NCBI GenBank assembly: GCA_946480995.1
Contig: CAMLMF010000215.1
Span: 1-5,262 of the forward strand
Length of the DNA stretch: 5,262 bases
Direction: 5' to 3'
Source of the DNA: an uncultured Bdellovibrio sp.
GTDB taxonomy: Bacteria > Bdellovibrionota > Bdellovibrionia > Bdellovibrionales > Bdellovibrionaceae
How positions within the stretch are numbered: position 1 is the first letter of the stretch; every line of letters starts with the position of its first letter. Positions 1 to 5,262 of this stretch are shown here, in pieces. The position numbers and the translations under genes are program-made. The notes beneath the pieces were generated by a model. That model was not told the DNA's origin. It did not search any database and saw only the letters and a program-made list of their open reading frames with translations.

Positions 1-949
1 GGCGCAAGTGTTAGCGCACTTGATGAAATCAAAGAACAACCCGATTGATAAAGATTTGATGACGATCACCGCCGGTCGTTTGCTTTATCAAAATGGTTTC
101 TTGGATGCGGCTTTAAAGTATTACGAAAAAATCGGCAAAAAATCTGATTATTGGTTCCAGGCACAAGAAGAGATGGCTTGGGCTTTTATGCGTAAAGGTG
201 AACCACAGAATGCAATGGCTTTGACGAAGACTTTAACGTACCCACATTTCAAAGGCTGGGTGGGTATTGAGTCTTATCTTTTAGGCTCTTTCAGCAGCTT
301 GAAAGTGTGTGATTACGCTGGCGTGATGACGACGATGAAGTCAATCAAAGCGCAATTCGGTGAACATTTAGTGGCTTTAGAAAAATTAAGCGCGGATCCT
401 CGTCAGCCGGCTGTCGCGAATTTGATGACGGCCCTTAAGAACGGTCCGATCCCTGTGGCAAAAATGGGTAAAGAAGCCCATGTGTTGCCGTTAAATATTT
501 CTAAAGACGAAGTTTTGGCTTTGCTTGTGAAGCGCGAAGACGCCTTGAAAGCAGAAGCCGATCTAGCAGAAAAACTTTATGGCAAATCATTGTCTTATGG
601 GGATCTGCAAGGTCAGTTTGAAGCTTTGAAAAGCCAAATCCGCAATCGTGCCGAGATGGTGAAAAGCACAGGCTATCAACGCGTACAAGATTTAGCGAAG
701 GCAGAGCTTGAGGATTCAAAACAAGTGATGCAACGCTTGCGCATTGTTGAAGTTGAAATGATTCAACAAGTGGATTCGTCTGGAAAAATGTTTAAAAACG
801 CAAGTGCCGAAGTTAAAAAAGGCACAACCGGTTCATCCGTCAAACACGCGATGAATTTTGCAAACGACAAAGAACTTTGGTTTGATGAACTTTCTAATTA
901 TAAAGTCGACGTCAAAAAAGGTTGCTCTGCCGCGGCGAAAAAGGAGTAA
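1..949 (+). CDS. TPR-like / coiled-coil protein, 5'-truncated by window edge
   Basis: The reading frame is open to the left edge (first full codon at base 2), so the GTG at base 8 is probably internal and the true start lies outside the window. About 315 residues are visible, counted here from the GTG. Residues 17-76 form two helical-hairpin repeats of tetratricopeptide type: the first has the pattern LLYQNGFLDAALKYYEKI, the second runs from YWFQAQEEMAWAFMRKGEPQNAMAL. TPR units normally form protein-binding scaffolds. Residues about 165-265 are rich in Lys, Glu, Ala and Gln with a heptad-like pattern and probably form long helices or a coiled coil. The C-terminus is Lys/Ala-rich with one Cys. 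No membrane segment is visible, and any signal peptide would be off the window. The gene ends 3 bases before the vWA lipoprotein gene and contains its ribosome binding site, so they are co-transcribed. A scaffold in an envelope complex with that lipoprotein is inference; the specific function is not recognised. Confidence 0.85.
   Translation, partial: AQVLAHLMKSKNNPIDKDLMTITAGRLLYQNGFLDAALKYYEKIGKKSDYWFQAQEEMAWAFMRKGEPQNAMALTKTLTYPHFKGWVGIESYLLGSFSSLKVCDYAGVMTTMKSIKAQFGEHLVALEKLSADPRQPAVANLMTALKNGPIPVAKMGKEAHVLPLNISKDEVLALLVKREDALKAEADLAEKLYGKSLSYGDLQGQFEALKSQIRNRAEMVKSTGYQRVQDLAKAELEDSKQVMQRLRIVEVEMIQQVDSSGKMFKNASAEVKKGTTGSSVKHAMNFANDKELWFDELSNYKVDVKKGCSAAAKKE
941..946 (+). promoter_or_regulatory. 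Ribosome binding site of the vWA lipoprotein gene, inside the upstream gene
   Basis: AAGGAG lies 6 bases before the GTG at 953 and immediately precedes the upstream stop codon TAA (947-949). This supports the GTG as the start and indicates that translation of the two genes is linked. Confidence 0.8.
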
Positions 950-952
950 GAC

Positions 953-1981
953 GTGAATAAAATTACTCAAGCATTCTGTTTTGTTTCAGCTTTCACAGTT
1001 TTTTCAGGTTGTGGGAATTCTTACACCTCGGGAAACCTGTTGGTACCAAAAGAAACGATCACGAAGGAAGAGGTCAGCGAAAAACCGAAGGACTTTGAAG
1101 CTTTCAATCCGAAAGTGGATATTTTGTTCGTGATCGATAATTCAGGCAGTATGACAGAGGCGCAAGAAAACGTCAGTCGTAATGCCTTTATGTTTGCTGA
1201 TGCGATTTCGAAAGTGTCGATCCTGAATTACCATATCGGCGTCGTCACGACAGATATGGATAATTGCAGCACGCATTGTGGACGTTTGATTGGCTTACCT
1301 CGCTACTTGGATAAGTCGACGCCTAATTTTGTGGAAGTTTTATCCAACAGAATGGAAGTCGGCATTAACGGCAGTGGTACTGAAGCTTTGTTTGGCCCCG
1401 TGCAAGCGGCTTTGGGACCTGGTCTGGAAAATTCATTTAACAATGGTTTCTATCGCCAAGATGCCTTCCTAGCAGTGATCTTTATCACTGATGCCATGGA
1501 CCAATCGAATATTTCAGGAGAGGAACTTATGCAGTTCCTTAAAACCAAAAAAGTCGAGCCTAAGCGCGTTCTGGGTTACGGAGTTATTCGTAAGCTTAAA
1601 GAAAAAGACATTTGCTTTAAAGATGTCGAACCGTTGGATGGTCAGATCGAAGATTTCTTAGCAAAGGTGGTCAACGCCGATGCCAATCAAAACAACGTGC
1701 TAAGTTTGTGTGATACAAACTTCGGTGCAAAGTTAGCAGGCTTCGCTGCTGATATCGTCAAGCGTGCGACAGGTTCAGTAAGACTTTCGCGAGTGCCAAA
1801 TCCGAAAACGATCAAGGTTTTCTATGGCAATCAAGAAATCCCCAACGATCCTAAAAAAGGCTGGGTTTTCCAAGCTTCAACGAACTCCATTTTGTTAGGT
1901 GACGAAATCGACTGGCAGGACCAGGGCTTGAATGTCGGCTTAAAAATCGACTTCGAAGTGATTGACCTAGAAAAAGACTAA
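953..1981 (+). CDS. von Willebrand factor A domain lipoprotein
   Basis: The product has 342 residues and a GTG start supported by AAGGAG 6 bases upstream. Residues 1-19 are a lipoprotein signal: Asn-Lys, a hydrophobic stretch, then F17-S-G-C20, where Cys20 would be lipidated and become residue 1. Phe at the -3 position is less usual than Leu. Residue 21 is Gly, not Asp, which by the E. coli sorting rule suggests the outer membrane. Residues 21-53 are a polar linker. Residues 54 to about 275 are a vWA domain: strand VDILFVIDNSGSM carries the MIDAS motif (Asp62, Ser64, Ser66), Thr143 in GSGTEALFG fits the third MIDAS position, and Asp180 in FITDAMDQS fits the fourth. vWA domains with an intact MIDAS usually bind a protein ligand through a divalent metal. 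Mature-part cysteines at 105/109 and 221/253 could form disulfides. The C-terminal segment (about 285-338) resembles the small beta domain that follows vWA in similar lipoproteins. It is the distal gene of an operon with the TPR-like gene. The ligand is unknown. Confidence 0.9.
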   Translation: MNKITQAFCFVSAFTVFSGCGNSYTSGNLLVPKETITKEEVSEKPKDFEAFNPKVDILFVIDNSGSMTEAQENVSRNAFMFADAISKVSILNYHIGVVTTDMDNCSTHCGRLIGLPRYLDKSTPNFVEVLSNRMEVGINGSGTEALFGPVQAALGPGLENSFNNGFYRQDAFLAVIFITDAMDQSNISGEELMQFLKTKKVEPKRVLGYGVIRKLKEKDICFKDVEPLDGQIEDFLAKVVNADANQNNVLSLCDTNFGAKLAGFAADIVKRATGSVRLSRVPNPKTIKVFYGNQEIPNDPKKGWVFQASTNSILLGDEIDWQDQGLNVGLKIDFEVIDLEKD

Positions 1982-1992
1982 ATTCAAAAAAG

Positions 1993-2021
1993 AAAAAGGC
2001 TTCAGAAATGAAGCCTTTTTT
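1993..2021. terminator. Bidirectional intrinsic terminator
   Basis: An 11-bp perfect stem, AAAAAGGCTTC (1993-2003) and GAAGCCTTTTT (2010-2020), encloses a 6-base loop (2004-2009). On the + strand the stem runs into TTTTTTATT and ends the operon 12 bases after the stop at 1981. Read on the - strand, the same hairpin is followed by TTTTTCTTTTTT, so it can also end transcription from the convergent gene that stops at 2071. Confidence 0.9.
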
Positions 2022-2044
2022 ATTAGTAAAAGTACTGAGGTCTG

Positions 2045-2060
2045 AAGGCGCTGAAGCCTT
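2045..2060 (-). repeat. Short secondary hairpin just after the small gene
   Basis: AAGGC (2045-2049) and GCCTT (2056-2060) form a 5-bp stem with a 6-base loop, 10 bases past the stop codon of the - strand gene. It has no adjacent T-tract, so it is unlikely to be a terminator by itself. GAAGCCTTT at 2053-2061 repeats the right arm of the main terminator (2010-2018), so it could be the remnant of a duplicated terminator or could compete for pairing. A mRNA-end stabilising stem is another possibility. Confidence 0.3.
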
Positions 2061-2070
2061 TCTAAAAACC

Positions 2071-2391
2071 TTAGTAAAGAAAGATATCTTGTGGAGTGCC
2101 TTCTGTCGGACGGATCACAACACCAGAAATTTCGTCGCCCACTTTCACATCACAATAAGAAGTTTCTGCACCAAAAGAGCTGACTTCATCGATATCCAAA
2201 GGGCATGAGTAAGCAGGGGCATAAACAGCTTTAGGTCCCCAGCCAAAAGTAACACGGCATTTTTTTGCACTCACAGGCGTCACAGAGCGAACTACCGCAA
2301 AGATTTGACCTTCCAAATATGGGCACAGGGGAGCTGCCGCAAATGCTGAATTAGTAGACAAAACGATAAGAGCCAAAAGGGCTTTTTTCAT
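2071..2391 (-). CDS. Small exported protein with four cysteines, function unknown
   Basis: The product has 106 residues. I chose the ATG at 2389-2391 because AAGGAG sits 6 bases upstream and because the protein then begins with a standard Sec signal peptide: Met-Lys-Lys, a hydrophobic core ALLALIVL, and a signal peptidase I site after A-F-A (residue 18). An in-frame ATG 16 codons further upstream has no such support and would bury the signal peptide. The mature part is about 88 residues with Cys at 23, 45, 63 and 80, an even number spaced about 17-22 apart that fits two disulfides in an oxidising compartment. The sequence is rich in Val, Pro and Gly (RVTFGWGPKAVYAP, VGDEISGVVIRP) and looks like a small beta-rich domain. 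It should end up in the periplasm or outside the cell. No family is recognised. It is transcribed alone, convergent with the vWA gene and divergent from ppdK. Confidence 0.85.
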   Translation of the reverse strand: MKKALLALIVLSTNSAFAAAPLCPYLEGQIFAVVRSVTPVSAKKCRVTFGWGPKAVYAPAYSCPLDIDEVSSFGAETSYCDVKVGDEISGVVIRPTEGTPQDIFLY

Positions 2392-2397
2392 GAAATT

Positions 2398-2403
2398 CTC
2401 CTT
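2398..2403 (-). promoter_or_regulatory. Ribosome binding site that fixes the start of the small exported protein
   Basis: The - strand reads AAGGAG here, with 6 bases between it and the ATG at 2391-2389. The position selects this ATG over the upstream in-frame ATG at 2439-2437. Confidence 0.8.
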
Positions 2404-2420
2404 CAAAATCGAATGACCGG

Positions 2421-2429
2421 GTTTTAGCA
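2421..2429 (-). promoter_or_regulatory. Possible extended -10 element for the small gene
   Basis: The - strand reads TGC-TAAAAC: a TGn extension with a hexamer matching TATAAT at 4 of 6 positions. Transcription would start near 2414, giving a leader of about 23 bases that holds the ribosome binding site. TTGAAT lies upstream but at 21 bases, which is too far for a normal -35 box. This is weak evidence. Confidence 0.2.
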
Positions 2430-2439
2430 CAGGTTGCAA

Positions 2440-2583
2440 TGAAAGAGATTCAAGAAATGGTTAGGATGCATTTTCGACTGCTAAGTATGTAAAAAATAAA
2501 GTGAATTCGTTCTTTGCCAATCCTCAAAGGGGGTTCGAGCAGAGGCTCTATAACTCATTGCAAGGGCATCCTTAAATATTTCA
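2440..2583. other. Divergent intergenic region without a gene
   Basis: The gap between the two divergent start codons is 266 bases (2392-2657). This left and middle part holds no credible ORF. TATAAC (2549-2554) resembles a -10 box but has no -35 at a proper distance. GAGC/GCTC (2537-2548) is a weak 4-bp hairpin. The right part, near ppdK, holds the repeats listed separately. Confidence 0.6.
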
Positions 2584-2612
2584 TTGATATTAGACACTTA
2601 GAAGTGTTTTAT
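2584..2612 (+). promoter_or_regulatory. Weak candidate promoter for ppdK
   Basis: TTGATA (2584-2589) matches the -35 consensus TTGACA at 5 of 6 positions. After a 17-base spacer comes TTTTAT (2607-2612), a 4 of 6 match to TATAAT. Transcription would start near 2619, about 40 bases before the ppdK ATG. The nearby TATACA (2610-2615) is a better hexamer but lies 20 bases from the -35. The bacterium's own promoter consensus is unknown, so this is tentative. Confidence 0.3.
2594..2607. promoter_or_regulatory. Perfect inverted repeat, possible operator, upstream of ppdK
   Basis: ACACTT-AG-AAGTGT is a 6-bp perfect inverted repeat with a 2-base centre. It sits between the candidate -35 and -10 hexamers of ppdK, a usual place for a repressor operator. 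The two-base loop makes an RNA hairpin unlikely, so a dimeric DNA-binding protein is the better reading. No known regulator site is recognised. Confidence 0.4.
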
Positions 2613-2615
2613 ACA

Positions 2616-2628
2616 GTCATTAAATGAC
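2616..2628. promoter_or_regulatory. Second inverted repeat just upstream of ppdK
   Basis: GTCATT-A-AATGAC is a 13-base perfect palindrome with a single central base, 8 bases after the first inverted repeat. CATTAA within it (2618-2623) recurs at 2628-2633, exactly 10 bases or one helical turn later. It lies about 30 bases before the ppdK start codon, at or just after the candidate transcription start. A regulator binding site is inferred. Confidence 0.35.
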
Positions 2629-2645
2629 ATTAATTTTACTTTTCT

Positions 2646-2650
2646 GGAGG
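2646..2650 (+). promoter_or_regulatory. Ribosome binding site fixing the ppdK start
   Basis: GGAGG lies 7 bases before the ATG at 2658. An in-frame stop TAA at 2631-2633 with no other start codon before 2658 means the ppdK N-terminus cannot be longer than annotated. Confidence 0.85.
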
Positions 2651-2657
2651 GAGACTT

Positions 2658-5262
2658 ATGCACCAGAACGTAAACACAGAAAACAAAGCGACATCAACAA
2701 CCTCGATTCCGCAGAAGTTCGTATATTTCTTCGCGGCCGGGGAAGCCGAAGGTAACGCCGGAATGAAAAACATTTTGGGCGGTAAAGGAGCCAATCTCGC
2801 AGAGATGACTTCTTTAGGAATTCCAGTTCCTCCAGGCTTTACTATTTCGACAGAAATTTGCGCGCACTTCTATGAAGCAGGCGGCAAACTTCCTGATTGG
2901 GTTCGTCCAGCCGTGACGACAGCCATGCAGAAAGTAGAAAGCAAGATCGGCAAAAAGTTCGGTGACATCAACAATCCTCTTTTAGTGTCTGTGCGTTCCG
3001 GAGCTCGCGCTTCGATGCCAGGTATGATGGACACGATCTTAAATCTAGGTTTGAATGATCAAACAGTTGAAGGCTTAGCGAAGTCTTCAAACAATCCACG
3101 TTTTGCGTGGGATTCTTACCGTCGCTTTATCCAAATGTATTCTGACGTGGTGATGGGTATGAACTCATCATTGTTAGAAGTGATGTTGGAAGACCTTAAA
3201 GAAGACAAACACTACAAATTAGATACAGATTTGACAGTTGATGATTGGAAAGTGGTTGTTAAGAAATTCAAAGATCTTATTCACCAAATGACCGGTCAAT
3301 CTTTCCCGACAGATCCTTGGGATCAGTTGTGGGGCGCAGTTTCTGCGGTTTTCCATTCCTGGAATACGCCACGTGCGATCACTTACCGTGATTTGCACAG
3401 CATTCCAGCAGCTTGGGGTACAGCGGTGAACGTGCAATCGATGGTGTTCGGCAACATGGGTGATGATTCAGCGACGGGCGTTGCGTTCACACGCAATCCT
3501 TCAACTGGTGAAAAAGCCTTCTATGGCGAGTTCTTGATCAACGCGCAAGGTGAAGACGTTGTGGCGGGTATTCGTACTCCGCAGCCCATCACGAAAATCG
3601 CAGCTGCGGCAACGGGTGTGAAGTCTTTGGAAGAAGCTCTGCCAGAAGCGTACAATCAGTTGGTTGAAATTTATAAAAAACTTGAAGGCCACTACCGTGA
3701 CATGCAAGACATCGAGTTCACAATCGAACGCGGTGTTTTGTGGATGCTACAAACTCGTAACGGAAAGCGTACGGCGGCCGCGGCATTGAAAATTGCTTGT
3801 GATATGATCGATGAAAAATTGATCACGCAAGATGAAGCGATTTTGCGCTTGGATCCGCAAGCTTTAGATCAGCTTTTGCATCCGACATTGGATCCGAAAG
3901 CGCCAAAAACTGTCTTGGCCAAAGGTTTGCCGGCGTCTCCAGGTGGAGTGAATGGACAAATCGTTTTCACTTCTGAAGAAGCGGTTCACTGGAAAGAACA
4001 AGGCAAAAAAGTCATCTTGGTTCGCGTTGAGACATCACCAGAAGACATCGCGGGCATGGTTGCCGCACAAGGTATCTTTACCACTCGTGGAGGTATGACT
4101 TCACACGCGGCGGTTGTTGCGCGCGGTATGGGTAAATGTTGTGTGGCTGGTTGCGGAGAAGTCGAGGTCGACTACCGTACAGAAACAATGAAAGTAAAAG
4201 GTTACGTGCTTAAAAAGGGTGACGTGATCACTTTGGATGGTTCAACAGGCGAAGTGTTCTTGGGCGAAGTTAAAACCGTAGAACCAAAACTGGATGGAAC
4301 TTTTGAGCGCATCATGAAAATTTCCGACGGCATCCGCCGTTTGAAAGTACGCACGAATGCGGACACTCCAAAAGATGCCCAGACGGCGCGTGATTTCGGT
4401 GCGGAAGGTATCGGTCTTTGCCGTACAGAGCACATGTTCTTTGGCGCAGATCGTATCGATGCCGTTCGTGAGATGATCATCGCTGACAACAAAAACGATC
4501 GTGAAAAAGCATTGGCAAAACTATTACCAATGCAACGTGATGACTTCTATCAATTGTTTAAAATCATGGACGGCTTGCCAGTCACAATCCGTTTGTTAGA
4601 TCCACCTTTGCATGAGTTCGTTCCACACTCGGATGAAGAAACTAAAGAGTTGGCAAAACGCTTAAATATGGATCCAGATCGTTTGAAATCCAAAGTGAGC
4701 GCTTTGCATGAGTTCAATCCGATGCTAGGTCACCGTGGCTGCCGCTTGGCGATCACGTACCCAGAGATCTATGCAATGCAAGTGCGCGCGATTGCTGAAG
4801 CGGCTGCGATGATCATTGGCGAAGGAAAAAAACTAGTTCCTGAAATCATGATCCCATTGGTGGCGACAGATAAAGAGCTGGATGTGTTACGCACATTAAC
4901 CATCAACGAAGTAAAAAAAGTTCAAACAGAGAAAAATGTGAAGTTCGACTATCAAGTCGGTACTATGATCGAATTGCCACGCGCCGCGATCACAGCGGAT
5001 GCGATTGCAGAACACGCAGACTTCTTTAGTTTTGGTACGAATGACTTAACACAAACGACGCTGGGCTTATCACGTGATGACTCGGGTCGCTTCTTAGGAT
5101 CTTACGTATCAACTGGCATCTTGCCAAAAGATCCATTCATGTCGATTGATCAAGTGGGCGTTGGTGCCCTGGTGAAAATGGGCACAGAGTTGGGTCGTCG
5201 CACGCGTCCAGATTTAAAAGTGGGTGTGTGTGGTGAACATGGTGGTGATCCAGAATCAATTG
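2658..5262 (+). CDS. ppdK: Pyruvate, phosphate dikinase (PPDK), 3'-truncated by window edge
   Basis: PPDK (EC 2.7.9.1) reversibly converts ATP, phosphate and pyruvate to AMP, pyrophosphate and phosphoenolpyruvate in the cytoplasm. It serves gluconeogenesis or PPi-linked glycolysis. The window holds 868 codons; the family has about 875 residues and this copy has an N-terminal extension, so roughly 30 residues are missing. The N-terminal nucleotide-binding domain (about 20-370) shows GGKGANLAEM with Lys43, SVRSGARASMPGMMDT with Arg113, and Glu353/Gln365. The phosphohistidine domain (about 420-535) carries GGMTSHAAVVARGMG with catalytic His483. Thr481, two residues before it, matches the site phosphorylated by DUF299 regulatory proteins. 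The C-terminal PEP/pyruvate barrel has Arg589 and Arg645 (substrate), Glu772 in GTMIELPR and Asp796 in GTNDLTQ (metal), and Cys858 in GVCGEHGGDP (general acid). The spacing agrees with the Clostridium symbiosum enzyme as I recall it. Residues 1-20 are a polar Asn/Thr/Ser-rich extension before KFVYFF, where the family usually begins. No break or missing key residue is seen. Confidence 0.97.
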   Translation, partial: MHQNVNTENKATSTTSIPQKFVYFFAAGEAEGNAGMKNILGGKGANLAEMTSLGIPVPPGFTISTEICAHFYEAGGKLPDWVRPAVTTAMQKVESKIGKKFGDINNPLLVSVRSGARASMPGMMDTILNLGLNDQTVEGLAKSSNNPRFAWDSYRRFIQMYSDVVMGMNSSLLEVMLEDLKEDKHYKLDTDLTVDDWKVVVKKFKDLIHQMTGQSFPTDPWDQLWGAVSAVFHSWNTPRAITYRDLHSIPAAWGTAVNVQSMVFGNMGDDSATGVAFTRNPSTGEKAFYGEFLINAQGEDVVAGIRTPQPITKIAAAATGVKSLEEALPEAYNQLVEIYKKLEGHYRDMQDIEFTIERGVLWMLQTRNGKRTAAAALKIACDMIDEKLITQDEAILRLDPQALDQLLHPTLDPKAPKTVLAKGLPASPGGVNGQIVFTSEEAVHWKEQGKKVILVRVETSPEDIAGMVAAQGIFTTRGGMTSHAAVVARGMGKCCVAGCGEVEVDYRTETMKVKGYVLKKGDVITLDGSTGEVFLGEVKTVEPKLDGTFERIMKISDGIRRLKVRTNADTPKDAQTARDFGAEGIGLCRTEHMFFGADRIDAVREMIIADNKNDREKALAKLLPMQRDDFYQLFKIMDGLPVTIRLLDPPLHEFVPHSDEETKELAKRLNMDPDRLKSKVSALHEFNPMLGHRGCRLAITYPEIYAMQVRAIAEAAAMIIGEGKKLVPEIMIPLVATDKELDVLRTLTINEVKKVQTEKNVKFDYQVGTMIELPRAAITADAIAEHADFFSFGTNDLTQTTLGLSRDDSGRFLGSYVSTGILPKDPFMSIDQVGVGALVKMGTELGRRTRPDLKVGVCGEHGGDPESI

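Noticed and set aside
8..10. GTG as the true start of the first gene
   Set aside because: The frame stays open to the window edge, no ribosome binding site can be seen, and the protein begins without an N-terminal signal, so the gene is more likely truncated.
501..719. - strand ORF of 72 codons inside the TPR-like gene
   Set aside because: It is a shadow of the + strand coding frame, with no start signal or recognisable domain.
1290..1472. + strand ORF of 60 codons in another frame of the vWA gene
   Set aside because: It lies fully inside the vWA coding region, which continues unbroken with all MIDAS residues. There is no ribosome binding site.
2008..2208. + strand ORF of 66 codons starting within the terminator
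   Set aside because: It begins in the terminator loop and then runs antisense through the small exported protein gene. It has no ribosome binding site and no protein-like features.
2392..2439. Longer N-terminus for the small - strand gene (16 more codons)
   Set aside because: It lacks a ribosome binding site and would put the hydrophobic signal peptide in the interior. The ATG at 2391 has AAGGAG at ideal spacing.
2531..2560. GGGTTCGAGC resembles the T-arm of a tRNA
   Set aside because: No matching acceptor, D or anticodon stems can be formed around it, and there is no CCA-proximal pairing.
3219..4492. Several - strand ORFs of 63-96 codons antisense to ppdK
   Set aside because: They are antisense to a highly conserved enzyme gene and lack ribosome binding sites. 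Their composition is typical of shadow frames.

Overview
The window looks like ordinary chromosome of a Gram-negative bacterium. A Bdellovibrio-type predator or a relative (Bdellovibrionota, formerly Deltaproteobacteria) is the best guess. The pointers are moderate GC content, a TPR/coiled-coil protein paired with a von Willebrand factor A (vWA) domain lipoprotein, a small exported cysteine-bearing protein, and a bacterial-type pyruvate phosphate dikinase. This is inferred from gene style; no diagnostic marker gene is present.

Left part (1-1981, + strand): the 3' part of a gene for a helical repeat (TPR-like) protein with a coiled-coil C-terminal half is followed after 3 bases by a GTG-started gene for a lipoprotein with an intact vWA metal-binding (MIDAS) site. 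The ribosome binding site of the second gene lies inside the last codons of the first, so the two almost certainly share an operon whose promoter is left of the window. A strong hairpin with T-tracts on both sides (1993-2021) ends this operon. It can also serve the convergent gene on the other strand.

Middle (2071-2657): a 106-residue exported protein of unknown function, with a signal peptide and four cysteines, is encoded on the - strand. A 266-base divergent intergenic region separates its start from the next gene. Close to the right-hand gene it holds two neighbouring perfect inverted repeats, a CATTAA direct repeat at 10-base phase, and a weak promoter-like pair of hexamers.

Right part (2658-5262, + strand): nearly all of ppdK, pyruvate phosphate dikinase, is present but cut by the window end after 868 codons. 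It lacks only roughly the last 30 residues. All catalytic landmarks are present, including the phospho-histidine, the neighbouring regulatory-type threonine, the metal ligands and the catalytic cysteine. The enzyme interconverts pyruvate and phosphoenolpyruvate and is functionally unrelated to its neighbours.

I see no mobile element, CRISPR array, RNA gene or clearly new multi-gene system. The points most worth a second look are the TPR/vWA-lipoprotein pair, the palindromes in front of ppdK, and the small four-cysteine exported protein.
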